Shown one piece after another: positions 1 to 12,984 of a stretch of DNA of 64,000 nucleotides. Under the pieces are notes generated by a model that saw only the letters and a list, made by a program, of their open reading frames with translations, did no database searches and was not told the DNA's origin. The position numbers and the translations under genes are program-made. The DNA comes from Manis javanica (taxonomy: Eukaryota; Chordata; Mammalia; Pholidota; Manidae), in NCBI RefSeq assembly GCF_040802235.1, contig NC_133156.1, forward strand, positions 185,950,351 to 186,014,350, written 5' to 3'. Position 1 is the stretch's first letter. Every line of letters begins with the position of its first letter.

Positions 1-660
1 TTTAAATATTAATATCCTTAAGGCTAGAAGACGAGGTTTACATCTGAATTATATTGTATATTTCAATTGTGTATTAATCTGTTCTCTATTGTTCAGAACA
101 GTTGGAAATGGAAGTAAATTAAATACCCAACAATAGAATGATGATTAAGAAAACAAATGATAATGCATCTGCTAGACAGAAAAGTATGCAATCAATAAAA
201 TAATATTTACAAAGGATCTAAAATAAAATAAAAGATTTTGTTTTGCTGTTTAAGATGAAAACAAATGATGCAAATTATACACACAGTTTGATCTGTATTA
301 CCTAGGAATTCATCCTAGGAAATTCATCTTAGGAATACAGGGATGACTTGATTCTAAGAAATTTATTAATATACTCCTGACAATTAATAGATCAAAGAAG
401 AAAAATGCATTCATTCCATTCATTCCACAGATACTAAAAATACAATATCCATTATTGGGTGTTATAACTTATTAACATAATAATCAGTGGATATTTCCTT
501 AACATAATTTTCTGACTAAAGCCAAAAGCCAGGCTCTTGCTTAATGTTGGATAACTATATACATCCCTATTAAAGTCAGGAACAGTTTAATATTGTTCAA
601 GCTGTACCAATTGGCCAATGTGATAGATTAGGAGACTAGCACATGTAATAAATAGCCTAG
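1..660. other. AT-rich intergenic DNA, nothing recognised
   Basis: No gene, RNA or repeat that I can name. It has short internal duplications such as CATTCATTCCATTCATTCCA near 410-427. Confidence 0.6.
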
Positions 661-699
661 GTATGTGTCAACAAAGAGCTGATTGAGTAAATGATAGCA

Positions 700-1160
700 C
701 ACATACTGTAGAATACCAAGAGTATCTGCATATAAGAGGCTAATTCCATATTGCTAAGATAAAAATGAAAAATACAGTATAGAGTGTTGAAAACATTGTA
801 TATAGCAGGCTTCTGTTTGTACAGGAAAAAAAAGAAGTTAGTATATACAGAGTATTTCAAAATGAAGAGATGTGAAACAGATGAAAGGGTATGACTAGGA
901 ATCTGGAGGTCTGGTACAGAAGGGAAATTTTTCATATAAACTCTTTTTTTACTGTTTGTATTTACTATTTGTATGTATTCTTTTTCCAATTAAAATAAAC
1001 TAACATTTAGAAGGAAAAAACTCCACAGATCAAAAACTAATAGGAGACTAAATATCCAGTAGTAGAAAGTTGGTTAAATAAACTGGTAAATTTACTTTTG
1101 GGGATTTTATGCTGCTATTAAAAATGATGAGTATAAAATTAAAATAAAATGAGAACATAT
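700..1160 (+). mobile_element. Old L1 3' end fragments
   Basis: GAAAGTTGGTTAAATAAACT and TATGCTGCTATTAAAAATGA at 1065-1127 are the diverged L1 3' region (ggttaaataaattatgg...atgcagctattaaaaatgatga). 700-1010 resembles an L1 3' UTR ending in TTAAAATAAACT. Low resolution. Confidence 0.45.
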
Positions 1161-2540
1161 GCTATATTGCTTGATGAGTATTTGTTGAATGAATGAATCC
1201 CAAGAGGGAAGAGAAGTTGGATAAAAATTTTGGATACTGAATAATCATAATTATGTAACACCACCCAAATATACATACAAATAAAAAAATGTCAGAAGGA
1301 AAGAAAGAAAAAAGTAGTAGTGATATCTTCTTTTTGGTGGTATTTTGATTTACAGTAAAAAACAATTCCCTCTATTTTTCTGATTTTCATAAATTTATAT
1401 AATAAATGGGCATTATTTAAAAATGGAATAAATGTTTTAATTTAGGAAGCAAGATGTTCTATCTGCTTTTCTGAAGAAATGTGGAAAATAGCAAATAAAT
1501 TACTCCCCTAAGTGGTTCATGCTGACCCTCCAGTATGGGCACAATTTCCTTAATGTTCACCCTAAACCCCACTGCTGATTTTGAGTTTTACTTGCAAAAT
1601 AAACAGTGAGCTGAAAGTAAAACACTCATAAAATTGAACTTGATCTGATTTATTCTAAAAGCAGAAACTTGCCTAAGGCAAAATTCTTTAGGGAAACATT
1701 CTGACGGCCAAAAGAAGGCTGTGAGCTTGTACTTAAACCAGGTGAATTTTCATTCATAAAATTCTTTCCTGCTGCTATTACAACATCATGAAAAAATTAA
1801 AAACTGCTGCCCTTGGACTTGCAATTTAGCATGTATATGCTTTGTAGGAAATAAGCAGCTATGTGAAAAATGCATAAGGCCCTCAGTTGATGTCAGTATG
1901 TGATTAAGTTTTAGTAAATATATTTGAAGTCAACTGTGATCAATATTGGAATTAAAGTTTTAGTAGAGAAAGGGATTTTGTTGTCTCTAACACATATTTA
2001 GATGTTTTTAGATTGAAGACCAGGCTATTGGTCTTTGTGAATACTGAATAATCTGAATATATGGTATATAAATCTGTTGTTAGTTTCAGTGACTGATGAA
2101 TTTCTGGCTTCCTCTAGAGATAGTAATAAGAGAGAGGGAGAGAGGGAGAACAAAGATGAAAAGCACAGGAATGTGGATGTCAGGAATGGGGATTATTGGG
2201 AGACATCATGGAGACTGTCTACCCTCTAGAGCTACCACACTTAGAAGCCCAGGCTGAGTACCACCTTCTCCTAGAAGCTTTCTTCAATCACTGCTCCTTC
2301 ATGATTTCTTTCTTCTCACAACACTTACAGAACAAATCCTTCCTCTATCATACTTGGCTCTTAATACTGCTGTTTTTGAAATTACTGATTTGTTTCATTT
2401 TAACTAATCCTTCCCAGGGCAATGTAAGGTCCTTTAAGTGTAGTAATTAAGACTCAATATATTTCCTAGTTACCGTCTCAGTTTTGACAATATTGGTCTT
2501 AGTAAACATTGGGATGAGTCTACTTGAGGACAGTTTAATT
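1161..2540. other. Intergenic DNA, no gene recognised
   Basis: AT-rich. A GA-rich run AGAGAGAGGGAGAGAGGGAG lies at 2130-2149. The short reading frame at 2196-2450 has no recognisable domain and no supporting context. Confidence 0.6.
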
Positions 2541-2670
2541 CAGTGGTTCTGAACATGGGATGCCAATTAAAATCACCCAAGGAGCCTTTAAAAAGTACTG
2601 ATGTCAAGGTGTCAGCCCCAGGTGGACATTTAAATACTTCCCACGTGATCCCAATGGGCAGTCAGTAGCT
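2541..2670 (+). mobile_element. MER20-type hAT MITE
   Basis: Starts CAGTGGTTCTGAACATGGG, then AATTAAAATCACCCAAGGAG and CCTTTAAAAAGTACTGATG, the order of the MER20 non-autonomous hAT element of placental mammals. Diverged at its right end. Confidence 0.75.
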
Positions 2671-4240
2671 TAAAATACCTTCTGCCTCAGTCATAAGATT
2701 AAGAGGGACCTATTTTGAATTACGGGGTGTTGTTTGTTCATTACCCTACAATTCCACCAAACAAATGTTTCTATTTTTGATACAGTTCTCTTAATTAAAA
2801 GAATTAGAACACTGAACAAATAATCATAATCCCATTAGCAAATCTACTTTTTTCACATATGTAGTTTCTACTTGATACTGTCAGAAACAGAAATATGCAT
2901 AATTACTTTTCCAAAATGTGCAATTATCACGTCATCTAATAGAAAAATTAAATCACTAAATATAACTAATAAAAAATTGCCCTAGAGTCATGACAGTCAA
3001 CTGAAATGGCTAAAACTGCAGGTCATAAAATTATTTCCAATAGACAAAATTAAAATTTATAGAAGATTTGCTTTCAATTCAGGCATTTAGGATCTGTTCC
3101 AGAGAGGAGGTGTGTATTTCACTTGAAGTCCTTAAATCTCTTCCCCTCTTTTACATTGTCCAGAGGTTGTTAAATTCCCTACCAGTTCTTTAAGTTCCCT
3201 ACTACCTCCCTGCCATGCCCCCAACCACAAGCCACAATACTGAAAAGGATGGAGTTAAAAAGGGCCCTTCTGATACAAAAGAATTTTTCAAAGACATGGC
3301 TTCTATGGCTTGAGATGTCACAAGGAAAAGAGATTCTTAATGCCTGGTTACAAAAATCAACTGTTTTCAATCGCTTATTTAATGGTGTTGGCCTTAGTCT
3401 TCTGCCACTTCAATTCCCGTCTTTTAATTTGAAGACATAAGTAGTAAGCTCATTTACTGTTTAAGAATAAGATGCTTATGTGATAGCAAGGCTTTTAAAA
3501 AAGTTAACTAATTCAAATCAGTGAGTAGAGCTTAGGACAATGATTCCCTCAATTTACTTTTTAGGGTGAAGTACTTTTTTTTGTTAGTCTGATCCACAGA
3601 TGTTGTGCACATCCTTTACATTTTTTTGTATTTATCTGGGTAAGTACTGGGACCACCACCAGATGTAATCAGCATCTTACTTCATAAATTTGTACTGATG
3701 GGTACTGGAAAAGATCAAGATAGAACGAACTACTAAGCTTTACTGAATGTCCTGGCACTCCAGGGGGTAGAAATTTGGCTTTGAAGTTTTTTAACATGGG
3801 GGAGATATTCCGAATTTCATGTTTTATGTGGTGGTAGGAGAAAATTTCTGCACACCTTTACATATTTTCTGGCTGTCACATGATACCACTTGAAGATAAA
3901 CTAAATGTTGTCCTAGTTCTCTTCTTCAGGCAACCATGTTAACAAGGGAACATGTGAGCAAAAACCTTCAAAGACCTACAGATAAAATGTGCCTAATATT
4001 GGGAATGTTCCTCCAAATAGTTGAACATTATCTAATATTAGAATCTCATGTTAGAATTGTTTGCTAAGTTAGTGATTTAAAATATAAACTTTGAATTACT
4101 CTAGAGAGTAAAGAACTGTCTAATTAACCCATATAAACATGAAACATTGTAAATATTGCTATTTCAAGTCCCCAATTTTTAGGTGTGACTTGTATGCATC
4201 AAGAGATAAGCAAAACAACTGACAAATTCTTCTCATCCTT
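2671..4240. other. Intergenic DNA, no gene recognised
   Basis: Nothing identifiable on either strand. Two overlapping short frames at 3179-3440 on opposite strands are chance. Confidence 0.55.
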
Positions 4241-5230
4241 TAAAAATTTTATTTCTCTCATTCATGTGTTTTTATTTGTAATGGCTAGTACCTGCAAGAA
4301 AATTGTTGAATAATTGTGGTCATTGTGGATATCCTATCTTAGTCCTGATTGAACAAGACTACTTGTAATATTTTTATTAGCTATATTTCAGCCTTTTAGA
4401 ATGAGATACATACCTTGCTAATGGTTTTTATTATATTTATTATATTATTTACCTTATTTTCTTAAAAAATCAAGGATTACTGTTTTTTTTAATCTTATCA
4501 TCATTAGTGGAGATGACTATGGCAGATACTATTTGATATCTCCTGATATCTATTCTCCCTTTCTTCAGTTAATAGAATTCTCTAATTTTAACTGGGTCCA
4601 TAAGCTCCCCTACTATGTCATTTCTGAACTGCTTATGTTCGATCTGTTTCAGGAGAGAGAAGTAAAATTCTTTTTAAGTTACTGTTATTTGGAGTATTTC
4701 TTATAGCAAGTGAACTTGTCGCTAAATTAATAAAGTGACAATGTAAGTTTTCTTTCTTGATTTTTGGTTTTCAGTTTTATATTTATTAGTTTTCCTAATA
4801 TTAAGCTCTCCTTGTAGTACTAGAATAATCCAACCCCACTCAGCCATATTCTTGTATTATTCTTGCAATGTGTTGATGATTTTGTTTGCTAATATTTTGC
4901 CTGGGATTTTTTTCATTGAAATTGGTAACTAGTTTTCCTTTTCTGTATGAAATCTATTTTATACCTTAGCATCAATGACATGTCCACATTAAAAAAAGGA
5001 TTTAATTTCCTTCTTTTATTGTACTCTAAAATAATATAAGTTATACAGGATTATCTATTCCTTACAAAATTAATTTTGAAACCATCATAGTCTGGTACTA
5101 TGAAAAGAATAGCTATTTTACAATTTGATTTATCCTGTAGTAATTGTTCAGATTTTCTATCTTTTCTCAGGTAATTTTAGGAAAATTTATGAAAAGATAA
5201 TTGACTGTCTCAAGCAAAATAGTAACAAGG
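4241..5230 (-). mobile_element. Old L1 ORF2 (RT) fragment
   Basis: TTGTTGAATAATTGTGGTCA then TTGTGGATATCCTATCTTAG match, with decay, the RT segment that in the younger copies here reads ATGTTGAATAACAGTGGGGA and GGGCATCCCTGTCTTGTTCC. Also TAATATTTTGCCTGGGATTT. All frames destroyed. Confidence 0.65.
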
Positions 5231-6417
5231 TATTGTAAGGATTATAAAATACATATAATTAAAACATAATGCAATAACTGTATAAAATACCAAAGGGAGG
5301 AAATGTAAGTATACTGTTGTAAGTTTCTTACACCATACATAAATGATACAAAGTTTAGGTAAAATGTGATGTTCAAGATATATACTGCAAAACCTAGAGG
5401 AAAAACTAAAAATTATAAAGTGAAACTAAGAAGCCTATGGTTAGAATAACACAATAGCATATTTAACATAGTTAGATATTCAGTTAATCCAAAAGAAGAC
5501 AGGTAAAAAACAAAAACAAGAGGACACAAGTACAGCACCATCAGCAAGACATTTCTCACCTGCTTTCAGAGAGCCACCTGTCCCTCTTGCTGTCCACCAA
5601 AAGTGAAGCAGGTTGTGTGTTCCATCTCTCCTTAGACTGGCTCAAGGAAAGTGTGTGTGTGTGTGTGTGTGTTTAGTTTTTCCTGCTGTGTCTCTTTTTC
5701 AGGATGGAAGAGACTTCTCTTCTGACTGCCTTCTCCTGAGGAGAAGTAGAACCCCTTTTCAATAGTTTCTGTCTTTTGAATAGCATACCTAAGTTATTTG
5801 GCATACAATACAGATTCATAACTATTGTACTTCCATTTTCAATTTTACCATCTAGTTTTATAAACATAATAATATAAATAACAAATATATGGTAGTCTAT
5901 ACAATACAGATGAGTCTTTAGTGATGTGGAGAAAGAAAGCAATTATTTCTTTAATATTTAAATTGTGACCTTGCCTTTTTGTTTTCTTGTGTTCGCTTGG
6001 TAAACTTTTTCCCATCCTTCTACCCTTTCCTCTGAATCACTTTGTTTCCAGGATGTCTTTTTTATACAGTAAACAAGGTCCAGAGCAGTTCCTGTGTCCA
6101 GCACAGGCATCTTATTCCCACTGTTGCTCATAAAGCATTTGGATTTTGCATCTCAGAGAATGCCCCTTATTTTTAAAAAGTGTGCTTTGCTAACTCTCTC
6201 TGAGAACTGAAGCCACAGCATTTTTCCCTTTTGGATGTGCATGCATACTGGCTTGGCCTCCACCCTTATGAGAACCCCACAGTTATTTTTTAGTTCATTG
6301 TTTTAGTACTTGCATCATAAAAAAGCAGTTTGTGATATTATATCTCCTTCTCTGTGTTGCTTTGGGTGACTTCCAGGGAAAAAATGGAGAAATACTGATT
6401 TTACAGCATCACCTTTA
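5231..6417. other. Intergenic DNA with a short GT repeat
   Basis: A (GT)n run at 5651-5671. A T-rich segment follows. No gene recognised. The reading frame on the minus strand at 5673-5942 has no family features. Confidence 0.55.
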
Positions 6418-7440
6418 TTTAAAAATTTTTTTTTACTGAAGTGTAGTTGATATAAAATGTTAATACCAGTTTCATGTATACAACATAATGACTTGATAGT
6501 TGTCTACATTATTAAATGCTCACCCCAACTAGTGTGGTTACAATTGTCAATATAGAAAGATGTTACAGTATTATCAACTATATTCTCTATGCTATACTTT
6601 CATCCCCATGACTAACTTATATTATAATTGAGATTTTGTGCCTTTTTTTCCCCTCACCTATTTCATCCATCCATCCCAACCTCTCCTTCATGGTAACCTC
6701 CAGTAATTTCTCAGTGTCTCTGAATCCACTGCTGTTTGGTTCATTTTGTTATTTTTTTAGATTCCACATATAAATGAAATTATATGGTATATGTCTTTCC
6801 TACCTGGCTTATATCACTTCACATGACATCCTCTAGGTCCATCCATATTGCCACAAATGGCAGGGTTTCTTTCTTTTTTATGGGTGACTAATATTCCACT
6901 GTGTATATGTACCACATCTTCTTTATCTAGTCATCTATTGATGGACACCTTGGTTGCTTCCATACCTTGACTATTGCAAATAATGCAGCAATAAACATAG
7001 GGGTGCATGTATCTTTTCAAATCAGGGATTTTGTTTTCTTCAGTAAATTCCTTGCAGTGGAATTACTGGGTCATATGGTATTTCTATTTTCAGTTTTTTG
7101 AGGAACCTCCATACTTCATTCCAAAGTGTCTGCACTTTTTACATTTCCATTAACACTGTAGGAGGGCTCTCTTTTCTCCACATCTTCACCAACACTTGTT
7201 ACCTCTTGTCTTTTGGATAGTGGCCCTTCTGACTGGTGTGAGGTGATATCTCATTATGGTTTTGGCTTGCATTTCCCTAATGATTAGTGATGTGGAGCAT
7301 CTTTTCATGTGCCTGTTGGCCATCTGTATTTCTTCTCTGGAAAAATGTCTGTTCAGGTCCTCTGCCCATTTTTTAACTGGGTTATTTGTTTTTTTGGTGT
7401 TGAGGTGAATTGATTATTTGTTATTTTAAGTTTAATTCAT
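6418..7440 (-). mobile_element. L1MA-type fragment, 3' end and ORF2 C-terminus
   Basis: A poly-T at about 6421-6433 (the L1 tail), the 3' UTR segment GAAGTGTAGTTGATATAAAA, then ORF2 C-terminal DNA in the same order as the younger copies (CTTATATCACTTCACATGAC, TATTCCACTGTGTATATGTA, GTGAGGTGATATCTCATTAT). Ends near 7440 by 5' truncation. More diverged than copies A-E. Confidence 0.8.
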
Positions 7441-9180
7441 CAATTTTAGAGCTTTCTCCAGACACACACTACTGCTCCTATGTTTTATCCCATAACTTGC
7501 TTAAGTACTTGGCTCCCTTTTATGTGGAATATATCCAACTTGAAACCAAAAATACGAGAGTTATGTGAGATTTCAATAATACTTTCCTAAGATAATCCAC
7601 CTCTTTCATCGGCAGTATTCTGTCATCTCTCAAATATAAAGACTACATCCAGCATTTTAAAAAGAGGCAAATGTGCTTGTGACATTATTTAGTTGTCTGG
7701 TGTTGAAAGGAACTATATTATTTCTTGCTCTCTTAGAAAATAAAGGACAGTAAATCTGGAATAACAATAAGCAACTTTCTCAGGGGGGGGGAGGGTGACA
7801 AGGGCCAACTCAAGAAAAAGGATTTGTTAGGTTTTGTGTCTGCCTCACATTTCTTCCTTTTGGAACCTGCCCTTCTTGTATATCACATGACTGCGGTAGG
7901 GTTGTAAATTAAGGGGCCACTTCTCTGCCCCACAGACTGCATGTGACCAAGTAGGGATAATCAGGGCTCTTGCTCAGTGGTTGAGATGAAAGATGAGAGA
8001 GAGAGAGGAGGCCTGTCTCCTTGTAGAGGTTGAGATTAAAAGCCGTATAAAAGCAGAAATGTTGGGATCCATTTTTCTCACTATGTGGAGAAAACTTGAC
8101 TGAAGATACCTGCAACAGAGAGGGACATGCAGGGGGACACAGAGATAGAGGTACAGATAGTGGTCTGCCCCTAAGAGATCCTTCAAGCACTTGGGATAAG
8201 CAATACCTAAAGCATGGATCATAACAAAATAATTTAAATAATAGTGCAAAGTGTTTAATTTCATTCAACTATTTTCAACGACTTTGGAAACAAACCTATT
8301 TGCAGGATATAGCTTCAAACCTAAAATTTCAAATACCACACATAAGTAACCATTAATCTCTTTTTGTAGGCTACACTCAATAGAGTTATATACATGCACT
8401 TCCAAAAGTGTACAGTGAGTTCTGTTTTTTAAGTATTGCCATCTTATAAGATGGTGCTTGTGCAGTTATTTAAATATTTAATTTTGCCCATATTTTGCAA
8501 AACAATGGAAGACTGACTAATGACTGTATAAATATTGGTGGGTTTAGATAATTTTAAAGTTTGGAAACAAAACCTCTTTGGAAGTTGACTGTTAGATTTT
8601 TAGGACTTTAAGTTTCACACGTATTTCCTAGATACATTATGAGAAAAACATATTAAGGGATTAATCATAAGTGGTGTTAAGACAATAGATAAAACCCAAA
8701 CAAGATTATATATAACAAACCAATTACAAAACCAGACACATAAAAATATTTTTAACAGCTACCATACACTGCTACAATTATCTTGATATCAAAAGGATGT
8801 TTTTTCTCTTTTTTTAAAACAAGCTGAATTCATAACATTGGAGAAGTGTAGTGCTATGATAATAAATAAAAAAAGTCATCTGCAAGAAAATTCAAAATAT
8901 GTATATTGAAATGGCTGAATTTGTATAAAGAGAGAACACATTACATTGAAGTAAATCAGTAACTACTCTGCTCACATCAAGAATTATAACATCAGAATCA
9001 AATTGAAAATAAGCAAATATTAATAAAGTGACCAAAAATGAAACAAGGCATATTATAATTTAGAATATATTTTAAATGATTGGAAATGTCTATATAACTT
9101 GTTTTAGCTGAATATAACAATGCAAATGTTGTTTTGAAATTTAAAAAATTTTAAATGTATGTAATAATTAAAATGATACA
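7441..9180. other. Intergenic DNA, no gene recognised
   Basis: AT-rich. A G-run (GGGGGGGG) lies near 7783. The longest minus-strand frames (7909-8268) overlap each other in two frames and show no domain. The last bases before 9181 carry AAAATGATA, the target duplication of L1-A. Confidence 0.55.
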
Positions 9181-9239
9181 GGTGGAGATTTTTGGGAAGA
9201 TGGCAGCGTGAATAGGGCAGTGGAAATCTCCTCCCAAAA

Positions 9240-9274
<35 letters not shown>

Positions 9275-9627
9275 AAAATACAACAAATAAAACAATGCCT
9301 AACAGAGAGACCAGAGGATACAGTACAACAGCCAGGCTTCATCTACATCTGTGAGAATGCAGCTTCTCACCAAGGGGGTAAGATACAAGCCATGACCCAG
9401 TGGGTTGCGAGCACTCCCCCAACCCAAGCACACCGGTGGGAGAAAAGGAATTAGAGCAGGGAGGGAATGGAAGCGCAGGACTGCTAAATAACCAGCCCTA
9501 GTAATCTGCACTGGGAGCACAGACACACATTGCATGGTGTGGGGGATATTAGAGAAACTGAAAAGTAAAATCTGTGAGCTGGTCCCCACAGCCGGCTACC
9601 CTGGGACAAAAGAAAAGCAAGTGCTTT
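9181..9627 (+). mobile_element. L1-A, 5' part (5' UTR), outermost element of the nest
   Basis: Begins GGTGGAGATTTTTGGGAAGA after the duplication AAAATGATA, and continues GGCAGCGTGAATAGGGCAGT, the L1 5' end also found at the 5' ends of L1-D and L1-E in reverse. Interrupted by an (AT)n run at 9243-9273. The sequence GGGACAAAAGAAAAGCAAGTG at 9600-9620 resumes exactly at 29601 (GCAAGTGCTTTTTGAAAATC), showing that 20 kb was inserted here. Confidence 0.88.
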
Positions 9628-11228
9628 TTTTTTTTTCTTAATCTACAATTACATGAAGAACATTATGTTTACTAGGCTCCCCCCTTCACCAAGTACGCCC
9701 CACATACCCCTTCACAGTCACTGTCCATCAGTGTAGTAAGATGCTGTAAAATCACTACTCATCTTCTCTGTGTTATACAGCCCTCCCTGTGCTCCCCACC
9801 CCCACATTATACATGCTAATCGTAAGGCCCCCTTTCTTTTTCCCCACCCTTATCCCTCCCTTCCCACCCATCCTCCCTGGTCCCTTTCCCTTTGGTAACT
9901 GTTAGTCCATTCTTGGGTTCTGTGATTCTGTGGCTGTTTTGTTCCTTCGGTTTTTCTTTGTTCTTATACTCCACATATGAGTGAAATCATTTGGTACTTG
10001 TCTTTCTCTGCCTGGCTTATTACACTGAGCATAATGCCCTCTAGCTCCATCCATGTTTTTGCAAATGGTAGGATTTGTTTTCTTCTTATGGCTGAGTAAT
10101 ATTCCATTGTGTATATGTACCACATCTTCTTTATTCATTCATCTACTCATGGACATTTAGGTTGTTTCCATATCTTGGCTATTGTAAATAGTGCAGTGAT
10201 AAACATAGGGGTGCATCTGTCTTTTTCAAACTGGAGTGCTGCATTCTTAGGGTAAATTCTTAGAAGTGGAATCTCTGGGTCAATCGGTATTTCTATTTTG
10301 AGCATTCTGAGGAATCTCCATACTGCTTTCCACAATGGTTGAACTAATTTACATTCCCACCACAGTGTAGGAGGGTTCTCCTTTCTCCACAATCGCCAAC
10401 ATTTGTTGTTGTTTGTCTTCTCGATGATGGCGATCCTTACCGGTGTGAAGTGATATCTCATTGTGGTTTTAATTTGCATTTCTCTGATGACAAGCGATGT
10501 GGAGCATATTTTCATGTGTCTGTTGGCCATCCGAATTTCTTCTTTAGAGAATTGTCTATTCAGCTCCTCTGCCCATTTTTTAATTGGATTATTTGCTTTT
10601 TGTTTGTTGAGATGTGTGAGCTATTTATATATTTTGGATGGCAATCCTTTATCAGATCTGTCATTTATGAATATATTCTCCCATACTGTAGGATACCTTT
10701 TTGTTCTATTGATGGTGTCCTTTCAGCTTGATATAGTCCCACTTGTTCATTTTTGCTTTTGTTTCCCTTGCCCAGGGAGATATTTTCATGAAGAAGTCAC
10801 TCATGTTTATGTCCATGAGATTTTTGCCTGTTTTTTTCTAAGAGTTTTATGGTTTCATGACTTATATTCAGGTATTTGTTCCATTTCAAATTTACGTTTG
10901 TGTATGGGGTAAGACAGTGATCCAGTTTCATTCTCTTACATGTAGCTGTCCAGTTTTTCTAGCACCATCTGTTGAAGAGACTGTCATTTCCCCATTGCAC
11001 ATCCATGGCTCCTTTATTGTATATTAATTGACAATAGATGTTTGGGTTAATGTTTGGAGTCTGTATTCTGTTCCACTGGTCTGTGGCTCTGTTCTTGTGC
11101 CAGTACAAAATTGTCTTGATTACTGTGGCTTTGTAGTAGAGCTTGAAGTTGGGGAGCGAGATTCCCCCCACTTTATTCTTCCTTCTCAAGATTGCTTTGG
11201 CTATTCGGGGTCACTGGTGGTTCCATAT
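9628..11228 (-). mobile_element. L1-B, 3' half (3' UTR and ORF2 end)
   Basis: Poly-T at 9626-9639 is the poly(A) tail of a minus-strand L1, preceded by the target sequence GCAAGTGCTTTTT. That sequence recurs right after the 5' end of L1-E (29601-29613), so 9628 and 29597 are the two ends of one insertion into L1-A. The ORF2 C-terminal region is readable in pieces (9902-10530 and 10959-11189), with frameshifts. It breaks off at CCATATGA, where the ERV-derived poly-T tail begins. Confidence 0.85.
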
Positions 11229-11238
11229 GATTTTTTTT

Positions 11239-11560
11239 TTGAGAGGGCATCTCTCATATTTATTGATCAAATGGTTGTTAACAACAATAAAATTCTGTAT
11301 AGGGGACTCAATGCACAATCATTAATCAGTCCCAAGCCTAATTCTCAACAGTCTCCAATCTTCTGAAGCATAACAAACAGGTTCTTACATGGTGAACCAG
11401 TACTTACATAGTGAATAAGTTCTTACATGGTGAACAGTGCAAGGGAAGTCATATCACAGAAACTTTTGGTTTTGATCATGCATCATGAACTATAAACAAT
11501 CAAGTCAGATATGATTATTCGTTTGATTTTTATACTTGATTTATATGTGAATCCCACATT
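11239..11560 (-). repeat. Partial LTR (U3-R) of the ERV-derived element, copy 1
   Basis: Starts TGTGGGATTCACATATAAATC in minus orientation directly after an AG-only tract, as a 3' LTR follows its polypurine tract. It ends with AATAAA and a cleavage-type poly(A) junction, so U5 is absent. It contains three imperfect copies of TTCACCATGTAAGAAC-like units (plus strand 11380-11440). Confidence 0.65.
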
Positions 11561-12185
11561 TCTTTCTTCTTTTTCTTCTTATTTTTAAATAAAATGCTGA
11601 AGTGGTAGGTAGATGCAAGATAAAGGTAGAAAACATAATTTAGGGCTGTAAGAGGGCAAATGTAGATGATCAGGTGTATGCCTACAGACTAAGTATTAAT
11701 CCAAGCTAGACAAGGGCAATAAAACATCCACGGATGCAGAAGATTTCTCTCAAACCAGGGGGGCTGAGGTTCTAAGCCTCACCTCTGTTGGTCCCCAATT
11801 TCTCACCTGATGGCCCCCCTGCGACTGTGCCTGTCTTAGGTTGTTCCTCCCTTGAGGAATGTTACCCATCTCTGGCTAACCAGTCATCTTCCGGGGCCGT
11901 AAAGGGAAATGTAAAGTTGGTAAGTGAGAGAGAAGCCATATTGTTTGCAAAGGTTAGCTTTTTACTTCTTTGCAGATTTATGCCCTGTGGCTTCTATGCC
12001 CAGCATTTGTCTTGAGGTATCTTTACCACTTGGAGGAATTATGATACTCGGTAAATTCGATATGAGGCACGAATTCTATTTAAGGGTTGTAATTAGGAAG
12101 GAAGAAGAAAAGCTATAGAGGTAGCATATGGAAGAAAACATGGGAGGATTGATTATTTCTTTGACATATCTTCTTGTAGAGTAAG

Positions 12186-12840
12186 TTAAGCATGTATAGG
12201 TTTTAAACTACTAACTAAATTGCACACACATATTAACATAATAGGAATACAGTTACATAAACAAAGCAGATCTATAATTACCAGCCATCTCCAGTGAAGC
12301 CAAGAAAACCAGTTAGGCACCCTAGGCATTTGTGAAAATTTGTCTATGACATGATGGATATTGTCCAACTGTACTTGAACAGTCTGAGAGAAATCAGACA
12401 AATTAAAGCAACCCATTTCTGGGAACTGTTTACATCCCATATGTTCTTTTAACAGTAGATAGTCTATAGTCGCACGATTTTGGAGTGCTGCAACTTGCAC
12501 TTCTCCTAATTCTTGGTTGAGTTCCGACAGTATAGATCCAGTCAAATTTGTTGTTTTACTGTATGCACAGGCCAGCTTAGATATCTCCTTCTTCATTCCA
12601 GTGGCAAGTCCAGGAACTGGTGGGATGAATGCAGCTACAACTGCAACAGCACCAGGATCTTTGTTGAAGTTTTCTGATGTTCATCTTCTGGAATGACTCT
12701 TCCAGAGGATGTTGATGTTGGAAGTTCTTCTTCATATCATATCTTAATTCATTTTCTGGGTAGCCAAATTAGGCTTTGATCCTCTGTATAAATACAAACA
12801 AACCATTTTCCCACACTTTGATATGAACTTTATACCATTG
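12186..12840 (-). pseudogene. Endogenous retrovirus env relic (SU end and TM subunit), copy 1
   Basis: A 136-residue open stretch (12186-12596) has the layout of a class I (gamma-type) TM subunit: an N-terminal heptad region, an AALQNR immunosuppressive-loop-like position, a Cys-x6-Cys pair in which the usual third Cys is Phe, a Trp-rich juxtamembrane stretch and a hydrophobic membrane anchor with short cytoplasmic tail. Upstream, the end of SU is recognisable in other frames to about 12840. Frames are broken between SU and TM. Old non-functional viral remnant. Confidence 0.72.
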
Positions 12841-12984
12841 TGAAGAAAAATGTACGTCCATAGCTGATCATCTGACACCCTTTAAAAGATCAAAATTAAG
12901 CATATGTAAAGCATGCATTAATCATTGATTTGCAGTTAGTTTTATCCTATCAGGGAGTAATCCCCCCTTTCTTTCTCCATTTTT

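Noticed and set aside
2196-2450. 84-residue frame with a hydrophobic stretch
   Set aside because: Isolated frame in AT-rich intergenic DNA. Hydrophobicity is expected from T-rich sequence, and there is no family match.
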